Below, one piece after another: positions 62,473 through 64,000 of a stretch of DNA of 64,000 bases. Position numbers and translations under genes: made by a program. Numbering within the stretch: position 1 is the first letter of the stretch; every line of letters begins with the position of its first letter. The stretch comes from JBHJGM01 sp964405825 (GTDB lineage Bacteria; Verrucomicrobiota; Verrucomicrobiia; Opitutales; JBHJGM01). The notes under the pieces were generated by a model that saw nothing but the letters and a program-made list of their open reading frames with translations, did not search any database and was not told where the DNA came from. The stretch covers positions 20,175-84,174 of the forward strand of contig CAYOPI010000006.1 of assembly GCA_964405825.1 (NCBI GenBank). The letters run 5' to 3'.

Positions 62473-63987
62473 TTAGCGGACCTGATAAGTCAACCTCAGA
62501 GCCCTTCGGCTGCCGGGCCGAATCCTTAAAGCATGAGCCGGCGGAAGACCCGGCACCCAGACGATCTGCCCGCCCACACAGACCACTGGCAGGCGCCGGC
62601 GTTCCCTCGGCGGGATCTTGTGGTTGACGAAGAGGTCCTGCAGCGTGGCCGACCCCGGCGCGTTCAACGGCTGGTAGCGGTCCCCCGTCTGCCAGGAACG
62701 GATCAGAAGGCCAAACGCGCCCTCTTCAACAAGGCCTCGGCACTCAGCCTCATCGAGGAAGGCGCCGGAGGTGTTCGAGAAACGCCCGGCAACGATCGAC
62801 GCCCGAAGAGCCTCATCAACTTCGATGGTCTCGGCGGAGAGGCGTCTGCCTGAATCCTCCGAGACGTGTTCACCTGGCATCAGCAGGGTTCGGGACCACG
62901 ACGGTTTGGATTCAGGTGGAGCGGCCCTGCGCTGCTCCAGCCTGGCCCGTCCCTGGGTCACCACGACACGTTCTGCGGGAGTGACGTCGTAGATCAGGGT
63001 CGTCTTCGCTGTGCCAGCTTTCAAAAGCGCTTCGACCATCGCCGTGTCCGGATAGAACCGCCCCTCGCCCTGCTGCTTCAACCAGGTAGCCAGCAGCTCA
63101 TGCTTCGCCGACCAGGGCCACTGGCTCACCTTGCCGAAATCAAAGACATCGAAACCCTCAAACAGTGCGTCGAGGGCCAACCCAAGCAGGAAGCGGTGGG
63201 ACTCGCTGAGGCGATGCAGCGAGCGCCGGAACACAGCCGCGCCGTTTCTGGGGTCGCGATCCGCCGCGGCAACCCAGGCTGGAACAACCTGCTGACGCAG
63301 ACGGTTGCGCAGGTGCCGGTCCGACTGATTGGAGGCGTCTTCTCGCCATGGAATCGCCAGCTTTGACAGAGCCTTCTGAATCGCTTCGCGCGAACGTGAC
63401 AGGAGCGGCCGGACAATGGTGCACCGGCCTGCCGCCCGGCAGGACCAGGGCAACGGACCCGTCGCCATGCCCGAAGGATGCGACCCTCGGCTCACCGCCA
63501 TCAAAAGCGTCTCAACCACGTCATCGCGCTGGTGCCCCATGAACCGCAGGCACGGCACACCGGCGGGTTCCACGTCGCTGAAGAACCGCTCGCGCCCGTC
63601 CCGGAGCACCTCCTCGGATGCCTCCGCGGCTCCCGGGTCGGTGGACTGCGCAAAGTCCTGCCAAAGACCCAACCGACACGGCAGCCCCAACCCTCGGGCC
63701 ATCTCCTGGACAAAGGCAGCATCGGCATTGGACTCATCGCCGCGAGTGCCGTGATTGAAGTGAGCCACGGTGATATGACCGGCCGCGGCGTCATCAGGAA
63801 ACTGCCCGACCAGACAGAGCAGCAGCGCGGTGGAATCCGCGCCTCCCGAACAGGCGACGATCCACGGACGCGGCCAGGTTTCTGGCGGCAGTGCATCGTG
63901 CGGAAGGACTTCGTCGATCGCCTTGAGGAAGTCCAGTTCGCTGGCCAACGCGCTGGCCTTCGCCCGCCAGTCGATCGAGTCCGTCAT
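62473..63987 (-). CDS. tilS: tRNA(Ile)-lysidine synthetase
   Basis: 504-residue TilS, which converts C34 of the CAU-anticodon isoleucine tRNA to lysidine so that it reads AUA. The PP-loop is CSGGADS (46-52); VAHFNHGTRGDES and GHQRDDVVETLLM are further family motifs, and REDASNQSDRHLRNRLRQQV is the specific substrate-binding region. A C-terminal domain of about 200 residues follows. ATG 63987 is chosen over a TTG at 63996; the window ends 13 bases further, so a start farther upstream cannot be excluded. Confidence 0.94.
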   Translation of the reverse strand: MTDSIDWRAKASALASELDFLKAIDEVLPHDALPPETWPRPWIVACSGGADSTALLLCLVGQFPDDAAAGHITVAHFNHGTRGDESNADAAFVQEMARGLGLPCRLGLWQDFAQSTDPGAAEASEEVLRDGRERFFSDVEPAGVPCLRFMGHQRDDVVETLLMAVSRGSHPSGMATGPLPWSCRAAGRCTIVRPLLSRSREAIQKALSKLAIPWREDASNQSDRHLRNRLRQQVVPAWVAAADRDPRNGAAVFRRSLHRLSESHRFLLGLALDALFEGFDVFDFGKVSQWPWSAKHELLATWLKQQGEGRFYPDTAMVEALLKAGTAKTTLIYDVTPAERVVVTQGRARLEQRRAAPPESKPSWSRTLLMPGEHVSEDSGRRLSAETIEVDEALRASIVAGRFSNTSGAFLDEAECRGLVEEGAFGLLIRSWQTGDRYQPLNAPGSATLQDLFVNHKIPPRERRRLPVVCVGGQIVWVPGLPPAHALRIRPGSRRALRLTYQVR

Positions 63988-64000
63988 CGCGCCCAATCTG

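Overview
The window looks like a chromosome segment of a GC-rich (visibly above 60 %) Verrucomicrobiota bacterium, probably of the Opitutales/Puniceicoccales branch. The markers are a small basic protein like the family seen in Verrucomicrobia and Chlamydiae (58254-58415), two proteins with PEP-CTERM sorting tails, a pilMNO-pilP-like-pilQ locus laid out like the Akkermansia Amuc_1098-1101 region, a CT398-type zinc-ribbon protein and a COX24-like 31-residue peptide. The taxonomic call is inference from gene content. No insertion sequence, prophage, CRISPR array, tRNA or rRNA operon was seen. The window reads as core chromosome, packed so tightly that most convergent genes abut or overlap.

Layout. 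1-4174: an HPr-like phosphocarrier, an SGNH hydrolase and an orphan NarL-type response regulator on the plus strand, facing rlmI and an LptF/LptG-type permease on the minus strand. 4285-7721: a sodium symporter (NSS) with a tiny partner subunit, facing mtaB. 7722-13889: a type IV pilus assembly operon (pilM, pilN, pilO, pilP-like, pilQ) on the minus strand, closed by an intrinsic terminator and preceded by a structured leader. 14169-18475: minus-strand translation and RNA genes (COX24-like peptide, RluA-like pseudouridine synthase, rpsT, RNase P RNA, an unknown protein, a zinc-ribbon coiled-coil protein, aat). 18744-27546: a PEP-CTERM protein, an unknown protein, a TPR protein, accA, nadE, a PhyH oxygenase with a GH140-like hydrolase, and a dihydrouridine synthase.

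27873-36353 is a cbb3 oxidase operon: small membrane protein, fused CcoN-CcoO, CcoQ-like, single-haem CcoP, CcoG, a FixH-position protein, a TauE/SafE-like protein and the CcoI copper ATPase. It faces hrpA, beyond which lies nifJ with its dihydroorotate dehydrogenase-like companion. High-affinity oxygen respiration next to pyruvate:ferredoxin oxidoreductase suggests life at low or changing oxygen. 45259-54674 is a seven-gene oligopeptide ABC transporter operon in which two substrate-binding proteins and two permease sets, one a single fused polypeptide, flank one pair of ATPases.

54778-63987: an FAD monooxygenase, trmL-smpB, rpoZ, cutA with the small basic protein gene, an esterase with an Mpv17/PMP22-like membrane protein, and tilS-ftsH followed by a 75-residue PEP-CTERM mini-protein. 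The observations most worth following are: the pilM leader, where two base-paired structures exclude each other; the roughly 500-residue acidic region inside the pilus secretin; intrinsic terminators that run directly into the next start codon; convergent genes sharing palindromic stop codons; the fused ABC permease; and the mini PEP-CTERM protein beside ftsH.
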